Assembly (NCBI GenBank): GCA_964431655.1
Contig: CAYSKJ010000035.1
Location: 2,184-22,630 of the forward strand
Direction: 5' to 3'
DNA from: CAYMEV01 sp964431655 [NCBI: uncultured bacterium]
GTDB lineage: Bacteria; CAYMEV01
Length of the DNA stretch: 20,447 nt
Positions within the stretch are counted from its first letter, which is position 1; each line of letters opens with the position of its first letter. The position numbers and the translations under genes are program-made. The notes beneath the pieces were generated by a model. That model had not been told where the DNA came from. It made no database searches and saw nothing but the letters and a program-made list of their open reading frames with translations. Of this stretch, positions 13,274 through 20,447 are shown piece after piece.

Positions 13274-16200
13274 TTAAGGACAGCTTTTCAGGTCTGATAT
13301 TTTCTTTTTGAAATCTGCAGTGGGATTCTTTTCATAGAGATCCTGGTATAATTTCAGTGCCTGGTTCCTGTGCCCGGGGTTTCTGCCGGCCATATACATC
13401 TCATAGTAGACAGCGGCCTTCCAGCTGTCCTTTTGGATACTGGAAATCATGGCCTTCAGTTCTGATAAGAGAGCCTGCTTATCATTGCTGTTATCTATTC
13501 TGCATTTGAGAAGGCCGGCTTCAAAGAAGGCATCATGGTCCTGCAGTTCTTCTGAAACCTGCAGTGCAAGTCCGCATGCTGTTTGGGCCTCCTGGTTTTT
13601 ATTATCCTCCATGAGTATCTCAGATTTTCTTAAAAGGGCCGAAACAAGCACCCTGTCCTTTATGCCTGCCAGGGAAAGTATCTTTATGGATTTATTATAG
13701 TTTTTCAGGGCTCTTTCGGTATCGCCTATATCATACCATATATTTCCAATGTTTGCCGTGGATACCCCTATGCCCAGCTTGTCGCCCAGCTCTTTGGATA
13801 CGCTCAGATAAGCCTTGAAGTTTTCAAGGGCCTTATCCAGCCTGCCCATATGCTGACAGGCAACACCGAGATTATTAAGGGTAAGGGCGGCGCCTGCCCT
13901 GTCCTTCAGCTCCCTGGAAATGGCGAGGTCTTTTTTGTAATACTCCATAGCCCTTTCATACCGGCCAAGGCAGTCATATACCTCGCCCATATTGCTGTAG
14001 GCTATGCCCAGGCTCCTTTTATTGCCTGTTTCCTCGGAGATTCTCCTCTTTTCCTCAAAACATTCGAGGGCTTTGCCGTAATCACCCCTGTTCTTATATA
14101 TGAGCCCTATATTGCCGATGGCCACAGATACTCCTGACATGTTCCCAAGCTCTTCAGAGATGCCTTTAAGTGTCTGATAAAATCCCATCGCCTCATCGTA
14201 ATTCCCCCTGAAGAAGCTGATGGTCCCCAGATTACCCATTACAGCTCCGATGCCTTTTTTATTATTCAAATCCCGAAATATCTTTTCTGCCTGCTTATAG
14301 TTCTCCACAGCCTCTGGATAATCAGCCATGCTCTGGTAAAGGAGCCCTATCTGGAATACAGCATTGGCATATCCCGCCTTGCTCCCGGTTTCACTGCTGA
14401 TACTGCGGTAATATTCATAGTGTTTGAGGGCTTTTTTGTAATCACCCTGGGTTTTTATGATATTTGCCACATTAAAGAGGACCTTCCCCATGGATTTCTT
14501 TGCCCCGATTTCTTCATACAGTGCCCTGGCTTCCTCATAGCATTCCAGAGCCTTTTCATTATCCCCCCTGGACATATGAACATTGCCCAGGTTCATGGAA
14601 GAGGAGGCCCGGGATTTTTTGTCATCGGACTGCATTTTCCTGAAGGTTTCAAAGTATTCCAGTGCCCTGTCGTATTCAGACCTGGCATAGTGAATATTTC
14701 CCATAATATTGACAGCCTGGGAATACCACTTTATGTCATTCCTCTCAAGCCAGAACTGACGGTATTCATTGAACAGACTGATACCCTCGTCAAACAGGGA
14801 CTGCTCGTAAAAGAATAAAAGCAGGCTGTTTAAAGCTTCAGAAAGCATTTCATCATCATTAATTTCCCCTGAAATACTCAGACACCGATAAAACGACGCC
14901 CTTGCCGATACACTATCCCCCTTGCCCAGCTGAATTCTGCCGAGAAGTGCGCAGGCTTTACCGGAGATTTCCAGCAGGCTGTGCCTGTCCGCCCTTTCAA
15001 GGATACAGGAGAGCAGATCCAGGGCTTTGTCCCATTTCTGTATGATCTCCAGAGATCTGGCTTTGTTAAGCATTACATTAAGCACAGCCTCTGAATCCTC
15101 ATCATTAATGAGCCCAAGCAGTATATCTTCATAATGAAGGGCATTGTCCAGCATATAGTTCTTTCGTGCATTCTCCTCACATCTTTCATAAAAAAGAACA
15201 GCCTTTTGTGTGTCTCCCCCCTTCAGATAGTTGTAAGCCGTATCATCAAGGAACCTTTCTGTTTCCAGGCCAAAGGCAGAATCAAGGGTCCGGGCCAGCT
15301 GAAGCCTGAGTTTCATTTCTTCCTTTATGGTTTTGATTACGGCATCCCTCATTATACTGCCGGAAAATGTATAATATATCCTGTCCTCCCTGATGCTGGA
15401 CTGAATTATCTCCATCCTTTCCAGATTCAGCAGTATACCGGTGTCTTCAAAGCCGAACATGGCAACAGAGACAGCCTTAATGTCATCCAGGGACAGCCCA
15501 GCTTTAATCAGTGATAGAATCTGGATGACTGTCTTTGTGTTTTCATCCTCCAGCAGGCTCTCAACCCTCTTTTCCACCAGTTCAGAAAGCCCTGAAGGAA
15601 TATCGACGGTTTTAATATCCTCTGCCAGCTCCCAGTACCTTATTCCCTTTCGGATTATTTTTTTATCAATCAGCGCTCTGAGATATTCTTTAAGGAAAAG
15701 GGGGTTACCGCCTACCTTCCCGGCTATTACCGGGATAGCACCCTTTAGCCCGTTGCTTATGAAACTATGCCCGAATACATTCTCCATGAACTCCTCAACA
15801 CCATGAATGTCAAAAGGAGCAAGGTAATATACCTGCACATTGCCTTTCTCAAAGAGACTGCTGAATTTGACAGGGCTTGATATTTCCTCTTCGTTTATGC
15901 CTGCCAGCATCCTGATGCTTTTTGATTCCTCCCGCCTTAAATCAAGCCGCTGGAGCACGCTGATAAGTATATCCAGGGAACCGTTATCAATATACTGAAG
16001 GTCATCGAAATAAAGATTGATACATTTTCCGGATTCGCATGCAAAATCAACCAGAAAAGAGGATAAATTGAAGACTATTATCTCTCTCAATCCCTCATGG
16101 CTGTCACTTATTTTTGGGGGGGTACAGTTCTTCAGCCTGTCATGCTCCGGAAGAATAAGACGGAGGTATCTGCCCGATCTGTCCAGGAGAGACCGGGAAG

Positions 16201-17320
16201 CGAAGGGGATCATCTGTTCTGCAATATCTTTTATCGGCCGGTATTCTGCGTGGCCGGACACCGTGCAGCAGGCATCATAAAAGGGCATGCTGTTCAGCCT
16301 GCAGTACTTTTTGTATTCCATAAATAGCCTGGTCTTACCTGCCCCTGATGCACCGCTGTATATGATAAAATCAGGCTTTTCTTCACCTTTTCCCCCGGTT
16401 TTAAGGCACAGCATATCAGTTCTTCTGTCAGCAAAGGCATTGCCGAGTATATAGGTAGCCCGGGTATCTGCTGTTTCAAACTCAAATTCCATGCCGGGAA
16501 ATGAATTAATATCCCTTATAATCTCCTGGCCAGTCCTGTATCTTGAATCCTTGTCATAGGCAGTCATCCTGCTGATTATCCCCCGCAGGACCGTATTATG
16601 GATCAAGCTCAGCATTTCTTCCTGGTAGGTTTCATATTGCCTGCGGTTTTTCAGCAATGTGATTACAGAATTGACGCTGGAACGGGATTTAAGCAGAAAG
16701 ACACGGCCTGTCAGCATCTGGTACCAGACAAGCCCCAGGGTAAAGAAATCCATGCTGAAGTTGATATCTCCATTTACTGCATCGGGTGAAAGATACATCA
16801 CCGTGCCCTTTATTGCATCCTCTTTCTTTGTCATCAGGTTGGAGAGGCCGAAATCCATTATCTTTACTCTTTTCCCGATAATCATAATATTGTTGGGCTT
16901 CAGATCCCTGTAAATAATATTCCTGCTGTGGATATAACCCAGTGCCCGCAGTACCTGGACAATAATACCGGCGGAAGCTTCCATGGTCTGGCATCTCCCC
17001 TGCTTGATGAAATCAGAAAGAAGGATTCCCTCCAGGTATTCCATTACTATATAATGAAAATCTTCATCCTCTCCAAAATCATGAACCTGTGTGAGATTCG
17101 GATGTTTCAGCCTGGTCATGATCTCATATTCATTCTTGAAATTATCAATACCGGTCTTTTTATGAGAGATAACCAGGTCCTGCCTGATGGTCTTCAATGC
17201 GAACACAGCATTATTCATCAGGATATCGTGGACGAGGTATACAATCCCCATTCCGCCTTTGCCCAGCGTATCCAGAACCCTGTATCTCCTTCCAATAAAT
17301 TCGGGTAAAGGCAGTTTCAT
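13274..17320 (-). CDS. Giant Ser/Thr protein kinase - AAA/STAND-like ATPase - TPR protein
   Basis: 1348 aa, no signal peptide or membrane helix. Residues ~12-270 are a PknB-like kinase: LGKGGMGIVY glycine loop, K43 in FALKTI, YRDLKPNN (D139, with Tyr for the usual His of HRD), and DFG at 156-158. The APE site reads SPD (178-180). Residues ~290-700 are a P-loop ATPase with Walker A GASGAGKT (323-330) and Walker B LYFDD (436-440), followed by a helical part as in AAA_16/COG3899-type predicted ATPases. From ~705 on it is TPR-like helices, with an exact 40-residue period from ~908 to 1227. This is a sensor-switch layout: the TPR arm probably binds a ligand or partner, ATP drives a change of state, and the kinase is the output. 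The start is ATG with GCAGGG upstream. It may be the third gene of a leftward operon. Confidence 0.92.
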   Translation of the reverse strand: MKLPLPEFIGRRYRVLDTLGKGGMGIVYLVHDILMNNAVFALKTIRQDLVISHKKTGIDNFKNEYEIMTRLKHPNLTQVHDFGEDEDFHYIVMEYLEGILLSDFIKQGRCQTMEASAGIIVQVLRALGYIHSRNIIYRDLKPNNIMIIGKRVKIMDFGLSNLMTKKEDAIKGTVMYLSPDAVNGDINFSMDFFTLGLVWYQMLTGRVFLLKSRSSVNSVITLLKNRRQYETYQEEMLSLIHNTVLRGIISRMTAYDKDSRYRTGQEIIRDINSFPGMEFEFETADTRATYILGNAFADRRTDMLCLKTGGKGEEKPDFIIYSGASGAGKTRLFMEYKKYCRLNSMPFYDACCTVSGHAEYRPIKDIAEQMIPFASRSLLDRSGRYLRLILPEHDRLKNCTPPKISDSHEGLREIIVFNLSSFLVDFACESGKCINLYFDDLQYIDNGSLDILISVLQRLDLRREESKSIRMLAGINEEEISSPVKFSSLFEKGNVQVYYLAPFDIHGVEEFMENVFGHSFISNGLKGAIPVIAGKVGGNPLFLKEYLRALIDKKIIRKGIRYWELAEDIKTVDIPSGLSELVEKRVESLLEDENTKTVIQILSLIKAGLSLDDIKAVSVAMFGFEDTGILLNLERMEIIQSSIREDRIYYTFSGSIMRDAVIKTIKEEMKLRLQLARTLDSAFGLETERFLDDTAYNYLKGGDTQKAVLFYERCEENARKNYMLDNALHYEDILLGLINDEDSEAVLNVMLNKARSLEIIQKWDKALDLLSCILERADRHSLLEISGKACALLGRIQLGKGDSVSARASFYRCLSISGEINDDEMLSEALNSLLLFFYEQSLFDEGISLFNEYRQFWLERNDIKWYSQAVNIMGNIHYARSEYDRALEYFETFRKMQSDDKKSRASSSMNLGNVHMSRGDNEKALECYEEARALYEEIGAKKSMGKVLFNVANIIKTQGDYKKALKHYEYYRSISSETGSKAGYANAVFQIGLLYQSMADYPEAVENYKQAEKIFRDLNNKKGIGAVMGNLGTISFFRGNYDEAMGFYQTLKGISEELGNMSGVSVAIGNIGLIYKNRGDYGKALECFEEKRRISEETGNKRSLGIAYSNMGEVYDCLGRYERAMEYYKKDLAISRELKDRAGAALTLNNLGVACQHMGRLDKALENFKAYLSVSKELGDKLGIGVSTANIGNIWYDIGDTERALKNYNKSIKILSLAGIKDRVLVSALLRKSEILMEDNKNQEAQTACGLALQVSEELQDHDAFFEAGLLKCRIDNSNDKQALLSELKAMISSIQKDSWKAAVYYEMYMAGRNPGHRNQALKLYQDLYEKNPTADFKKKISDLKSCP
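13640..14719 (-). repeat. Tandem TPR-coding repeats within the kinase-ATPase gene
   Basis: Nine consecutive TPR units are seen at protein level (N-x-G start such as NIGLIY or NLGVAC, then Y-x-x-AL). The last eight are exactly 40 residues (120 bp) apart. The DNA copies have diverged, so recent slippage is unlikely. Confidence 0.85.
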
Positions 17321-17388
17321 AATACTGTACCCTGCAGGGGGAAAATCATGTATGGATTAAAGATCTGAGTCATTCGAAATCTGGCATA

Positions 17389-18051
17389 TTACAGGACTGA
17401 TCTGATATCGGAGAGTCTCAGCAGGCTCTTTACGGGAAATGAGAAGGATTCCTTAACATCCGGTGGGGATGCATCTGCAAGGTAGAAAGCACCTGCTATG
17501 CCTGTATTCTGCATCTTCAAAACCTCCTCGCATGCCTTCAGGGATCTTCCTGAATCAAGGATATCATCAATAAAGATGGATCTCTTCAGCCCTGTATCGT
17601 TCTTAAAAAGGTATATGGTCTCTTTCTCGTTTTTCCAGTTAATATAGTGATGCTTGAGGCCGGGAAGCCTGTCATGGGCCTTTTTGTGCTTCCTTATGGC
17701 AATTAAGGGTTTGGCGTATTCATAGCTGAATATTCCTCCGAGAATAAAACCCCTGGATTCCAGGGATGCAAAGCTGTCATAATCAGAATCAGGAAAAAGC
17801 ATGCTGAATTCAAAAAGCACATCCCTTATCCTTCCAGGGTTCTCCCACAGGGTAACATTCTCAATTCCCCCCTCACGCCAGAAAAAGATATCATGAAAAC
17901 GGAAATAATTTATAATGCTGCATCTCTCTTCCTGATTGAATACAAAATCTGGAATTACTGCCCTGTCCTGGATAATATCATGCCGAATGCTGTTTTTTTT
18001 CAGGAATTTTATAAACATTTCCCTGTTTATTTTGTTAAGGTCCACTTCCAT
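17389..18051 (-). CDS. Type I phosphoribosyltransferase-like protein
   Basis: 220 aa, cytoplasmic. The PRPP loop IFIDDILDSGRSL (159-171) contains the two adjacent Asp and the DSGRS turn of type I PRTases, and SRGFILGG (99-106) is the upstream ribose/pyrophosphate loop seen in orotate and adenine PRTases. Residues 1-90 are an extra N-terminal region without recognised motifs (NPGRIRDVLFEFSMLFPDSD near its end), longer than in minimal PRTases. The base or acceptor is unknown; a nucleobase-salvage or a specialised biosynthetic role are both possible. It begins 5 bp after the hydrolase stop, with AGGGG before the ATG, so it is co-transcribed with that gene. The kinase gene follows after 68 bp, with no terminator hairpin in between. 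Confidence 0.85.
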   Translation of the reverse strand: MEVDLNKINREMFIKFLKKNSIRHDIIQDRAVIPDFVFNQEERCSIINYFRFHDIFFWREGGIENVTLWENPGRIRDVLFEFSMLFPDSDYDSFASLESRGFILGGIFSYEYAKPLIAIRKHKKAHDRLPGLKHHYINWKNEKETIYLFKNDTGLKRSIFIDDILDSGRSLKACEEVLKMQNTGIAGAFYLADASPPDVKESFSFPVKSLLRLSDIRSVL

Positions 18052-18056
18052 TTATG

Positions 18057-19604
18057 CTACCCCTGTTTCATTATAGCAGAATTTCCGGGTTTTTCATAGA
18101 ACTTTATGAACTTTCCCTTTCCTTCCCTGGACTGAAGATAATCATCCAGTTCTTTTGAGTGAAGACCATGCCTGAAGAAGATATTTGCAGATAAATTCCT
18201 TGTTTTCCGCGCTTCCTGAGATACCTGGAGACAGTGGTAGGCATCGAAGACCGCAAGCCTTGAATCAGGAAGCAGATGGTGGATCTTTTCCATTTCATCC
18301 AGAGGCGCAACCTGGTCCAGAGTCCCTGCTAAAAGTAATATCTCTGTTTGTGCCTTTTCAAGCCCTTTAATGTCAAAGGGCCTGAATTCAGCCAGTTCTG
18401 AGCACTGCAGTCTTGACAGAGGTTCGCCTATCTGAAGGTAGGGATAGTTGATATCAGGATATCCATCGTCTGCTGTTCTGATATTTGTCTCAAACATGAA
18501 AACCACAGACCAGGGACAGTATTTTCTATAAAACCTGATAAAAAAGTCTGATGTGCCCATCTTTTCAAGATACCGGTCAAATCTATCACTGGTGCCGGAT
18601 GCTGTGCCGCTGATGAGAAGGACTGCCTCCCCCTCGTCATAATAAAGGAGCTTCTGGGCCATGAAAAGGAGCTGGGATACATCTTCAGGCCTCGATGCGA
18701 TTATTTTTGCCATATCCTCCTTCAGGCCGTTCTTTTCAATAAAAGCCCTGAAATACCTTCTACCGGCCTCACTGCTTCCTGAAGCATCCCTGAAAAAACT
18801 CATGAGGAATGCCCTGCGGACATGACGGTAATATTTTGAAATATACTTCAGGCCCATCATGGCAATTCCTGAGCCCCCAAGGATATTAACCTCTCTGTTT
18901 CCTAAAATATCCCTGCGAATACTTTCAATGTCCTCAACCACATTATCCGTATTCAGAATTCTATATGCCTGCACCCAGTTTCCGGGCTGAAGGCACTTAA
19001 CAGGAGAAAGGCTCATGCCACGGTACTCATAGGTAACAACATTAGACTCCAGGCTGAATATCTTTTTATACCTGTCTGCCCAGCCCGCCTGGGAGTAGAG
19101 CCGCTGGCCGTCGGTGGGTATCAGTATTGTAGGGGAATCGGGGTCAAATCCGCTGTCAAGCTCATAATAAAGCTTGAAACTGCCGGCATCTCTGTTGCTG
19201 TAGTCAACGGGAACTTCTATATACCGGTGATAAAAGTCAGCCTTCAGAACCCCCGGATTAAGGCTGTGGTATGGAATTTCTTCCTCATAGCCGTTACCGG
19301 GGATTACGGATCTGAAATAATCTGCCTCCATACTGCCGGCCTTACCCTGCCTTTTCAGGCCCAGGCCCTTGACCCTGACATTTATTCCAAGAGATGACAG
19401 GTCTTTACCGATATGCTCTTCAAAAAATATATGCCAGGCCTGTTCAATACACCTGATAAAATAAGAATCACAGGTAATGAAGGATATAATGCTTTTGGGA
19501 CAATACAGGGCAATGCCTGCACCGCAGGGATTATCCACCTTAAAAGCGCCGGTTACAATGAACTCGGCTTCCTTTATGAAAGGACTGTCCATCATCTCAG
19601 GCAC
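18057..19604 (-). CDS. Alpha/beta hydrolase-fold protein with unassigned N-terminal domain
   Basis: 515 aa. Residues ~155-470 show an alpha/beta hydrolase core: the strand TILIPTDGQ, the nucleophile elbow LGGSGIAM (S245), then LLLAGTLDQVAP (D430) and DAYHCLQ (H457), so a Ser-Asp-His triad is complete. Between elbow and acid lies a large insert (~265-400) that could be a lid. Residues 1-~125 (GAGIALYCPKSIISF and INVRVKGLGLKRQG among them) form a separate domain I do not recognise. The fold allows esterase, peptidase or acyltransferase activity; substrate unknown. The start is uncertain: GTG at 19602-19604, or ATG at 19593-19595 three codons later, neither with a clear ribosome binding site. 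It is the first gene of a tight pair with the PRTase and probably of a trio with the kinase. Confidence 0.85.
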   Translation of the reverse strand: MPEMMDSPFIKEAEFIVTGAFKVDNPCGAGIALYCPKSIISFITCDSYFIRCIEQAWHIFFEEHIGKDLSSLGINVRVKGLGLKRQGKAGSMEADYFRSVIPGNGYEEEIPYHSLNPGVLKADFYHRYIEVPVDYSNRDAGSFKLYYELDSGFDPDSPTILIPTDGQRLYSQAGWADRYKKIFSLESNVVTYEYRGMSLSPVKCLQPGNWVQAYRILNTDNVVEDIESIRRDILGNREVNILGGSGIAMMGLKYISKYYRHVRRAFLMSFFRDASGSSEAGRRYFRAFIEKNGLKEDMAKIIASRPEDVSQLLFMAQKLLYYDEGEAVLLISGTASGTSDRFDRYLEKMGTSDFFIRFYRKYCPWSVVFMFETNIRTADDGYPDINYPYLQIGEPLSRLQCSELAEFRPFDIKGLEKAQTEILLLAGTLDQVAPLDEMEKIHHLLPDSRLAVFDAYHCLQVSQEARKTRNLSANIFFRHGLHSKELDDYLQSREGKGKFIKFYEKPGNSAIMKQG

Positions 19605-19668
19605 CAGGATATATAAAGAGAGAATACAGGATAAAATATTGATTTTTGCTTTATTGCCATTATATTTA

Positions 19669-19696
19669 ATTATAGGTGAATTTTATAAAATTACAA
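19669..19696 (-). promoter_or_regulatory. Possible promoter of the hydrolase/PRTase/kinase operon
   Basis: On the reverse strand TTGTAA (19691-19696), a 16-bp spacer and TATAAT (19669-19674), 64 bp before the GTG. A second TATAAT at 19659-19664 lacks a partner box. The surrounding 140-bp divergent gap is AT-rich throughout, so confidence is moderate. Confidence 0.4.
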
Positions 19697-19744
19697 AAGA
19701 ATGTTGCGGTTTACCCTGTCACTGCATTGGAGGCGGTCTGAGAA

Positions 19745-19903
19745 ATGAAACTGTTTGATCGTGATGAAAATATGAAAAGCATAGGCTGTATAGTCAGGTT
19801 TTTCATTATATCGGTAGTCATTATATGGGGAATAATAGGCCTTTTTTATGTAATAGCCTTTATTTTGGCTTTTATGGGGATCAGTCTTCCTGATTTTATA
19901 TGA
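19745..19903 (+). CDS. Small membrane peptide, 52 aa
   Basis: ATG at 19745 to TGA at 19901-19903. The start has GGAGG 11 nt upstream. The peptide has a charged head, MKLFDRDENMKSIG, then a continuous hydrophobic run from about residue 19 to 46 (one long or two short helices), and ends in LPDFI. I recognise no family. It lies 65 bp before the antiporter gene on the same strand and could be a small accessory subunit or simply a neighbour. Its promoter is not obvious because the upstream AT-rich DNA has many near matches. Confidence 0.5.
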   Translation: MKLFDRDENMKSIGCIVRFFIISVVIIWGIIGLFYVIAFILAFMGISLPDFI

Positions 19904-19931
19904 TTGTATTCTTTACCGATTTTAGTATAAT
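19904..19931 (+). promoter_or_regulatory. Possible promoter of the antiporter gene
   Basis: TTGTAT (19904-19909), a 16-bp spacer and a perfect TATAAT (19926-19931), about 37 bp before the TTG start. The -35 box matches weakly. Confidence 0.4.
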
Positions 19932-19968
19932 TGGAAAAAATTTGATTAATTTGTAAAGGTACGGCATA

Positions 19969-20447
19969 TTGACATTCCCGCTTCATGACCCTGTTCTAAT
20001 ATTCTCAATACTTATGTCAATAGTGCTGGTTGCGCCCCTGCTTTTTGAAAGGCTCAGACTGCCCGGGATAATAGGGCTGATTATTTCCGGTGTCATAATC
20101 GGACCGCATTTATTCGGCATACTGGAGAGGGACCAGACTATTGAGCTGCTTGGGACCATAGGCCTCCTTTATATAATGTTTCAGGCAGGCCTGGAGATAA
20201 ACATGGAGCATCTGCGGAAAGACAAGCAGAGGACAGCGGGTTTCGGGATCTCGACATTCCTTTTCCCCCTGGTGCTTGGCACAGGGGCTGGTTATTTTCT
20301 TCTGAAAATGAACCTGGCGGCATCAGTTCTTCTTGCAAGCATGTTCTCCTCCCACACCCTGCTTACCTTTCCAGTGGTAAGCAAGCTCGGGCTCTCCAGG
20401 AAGAGGGCGGTGACCATTACAGTTGGAGGCACCATAATAACCGACAC
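19969..20447 (+). CDS. Kef/CPA2-type cation:proton antiporter (N-terminal part, cut by window edge)
   Basis: 159 codons are visible. They begin with TTG, then TFPLHDPVLIFSILMSIVLV, and continue with APLLFERLRLPGIIGLIISG, VIIGPHLFGIL and GLLYIMFQAGLEINM. This is the signature of the first helices of monovalent cation:proton antiporter-2 proteins, in which the FPL-DPVLIF opening is itself conserved. That is why I choose the TTG at 19969, with AAAGG upstream, over the ATG at 20014. Hydrophobic segments alternate with short loops such as RKDKQR. The protein would exchange K+ or Na+ for protons across the inner membrane. Whether a regulatory or universal-stress domain follows is beyond the window. 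Confidence 0.88.
   Translation, partial: MTFPLHDPVLIFSILMSIVLVAPLLFERLRLPGIIGLIISGVIIGPHLFGILERDQTIELLGTIGLLYIMFQAGLEINMEHLRKDKQRTAGFGISTFLFPLVLGTGAGYFLLKMNLAASVLLASMFSSHTLLTFPVVSKLGLSRKRAVTITVGGTIITD

Noticed and set aside
13850-14818. Long plus-strand frames across the TPR region
   Set aside because: They arise from the regular codon pattern of the repeats. The reverse-strand kinase gene explains the DNA fully.
12835-17320. TerB-like gene plus PRTase as a tellurite-resistance (Ter) biosynthetic island
   Set aside because: No TerC, TerD, ATP-grasp or HAD genes are seen. The TerB-like gene is on the opposite strand and the PRTase lacks Ter-specific features that I can see.
19230-19604. N-terminal part of the hydrolase as a citrate-lyase/malonate-decarboxylase acyl-carrier-like domain
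   Set aside because: INVRVKG looked vaguely similar, but the prosthetic-group serine context is absent and the overall match is too weak to state.

Overview
The window reads as a chromosomal segment of an anaerobe-leaning bacterium with secreted proteins. The clues are ferredoxin-type proteins, a radical SAM enzyme, CGGC and DUF89 proteins, cleavable signal peptides and one very large Ser/Thr kinase. No rRNA, tRNA or lineage marker is present, so the phylum cannot be fixed. Gene types like these are common in spirochaetes, deltaproteobacteria-like lineages and several candidate phyla. Base composition looks even, with AT-rich intergenic DNA.

Region 1 (1-5170, all minus strand): the start of a Pro/Ala-rich unknown protein cut by the window edge; a 422-aa cysteine-rich Fe-S protein; and a secreted 1124-aa protein whose N-terminal half is a Porphyromonas-type peptidylarginine deiminase (PAD) with every active-site residue I can place, followed by Ig/Fn3/InlB-like modules and a propeller-like C-terminus. 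A strong hairpin terminator lies behind the last gene.

Region 2 (5229-6695): a two-gene segment bracketed by composite palindromic repeats in inverted orientation. Each side has two perfect 29-bp units separated by exactly 37 bp, plus half units. It carries a secreted DUF6150-like repeat protein (minus) and an iron-sulfur-flavoprotein-like NAD(P)H/FMN reductase (plus), transcribed divergently. The repeats look REP/BIME-like and one supplies part of the neighbour's stop codon.

Region 3 (6694-12296, minus): a likely operon reading leftward from a good promoter at 12360-12387. It encodes a ferredoxin with an Arg/Gly-rich tail, a small overlapping cysteine ORF, a methyltransferase, a CGGC protein, a radical SAM protein and a DUF89 phosphatase, with overlaps or very short gaps. 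It is followed by a membrane PA14-SGNH hydrolase that may be separate. The set suggests redox, metal or metabolite-repair work, but no single pathway is proven.

Region 4 (12434-13230): a two-helix DUF6868-type membrane protein and a TerB-like protein, divergent, with a 14-bp perfect palindrome between them.

Region 5 (13274-19604, minus): an alpha/beta hydrolase-fold protein, a phosphoribosyltransferase 5 bp behind it, and 68 bp later a 1348-aa kinase-ATPase-TPR protein. This is the best candidate for an undescribed signalling or biosynthetic system.

Region 6 (19745-20447, plus): a 52-aa membrane peptide and the start of a Kef/CPA2-type cation:proton antiporter cut by the right edge.
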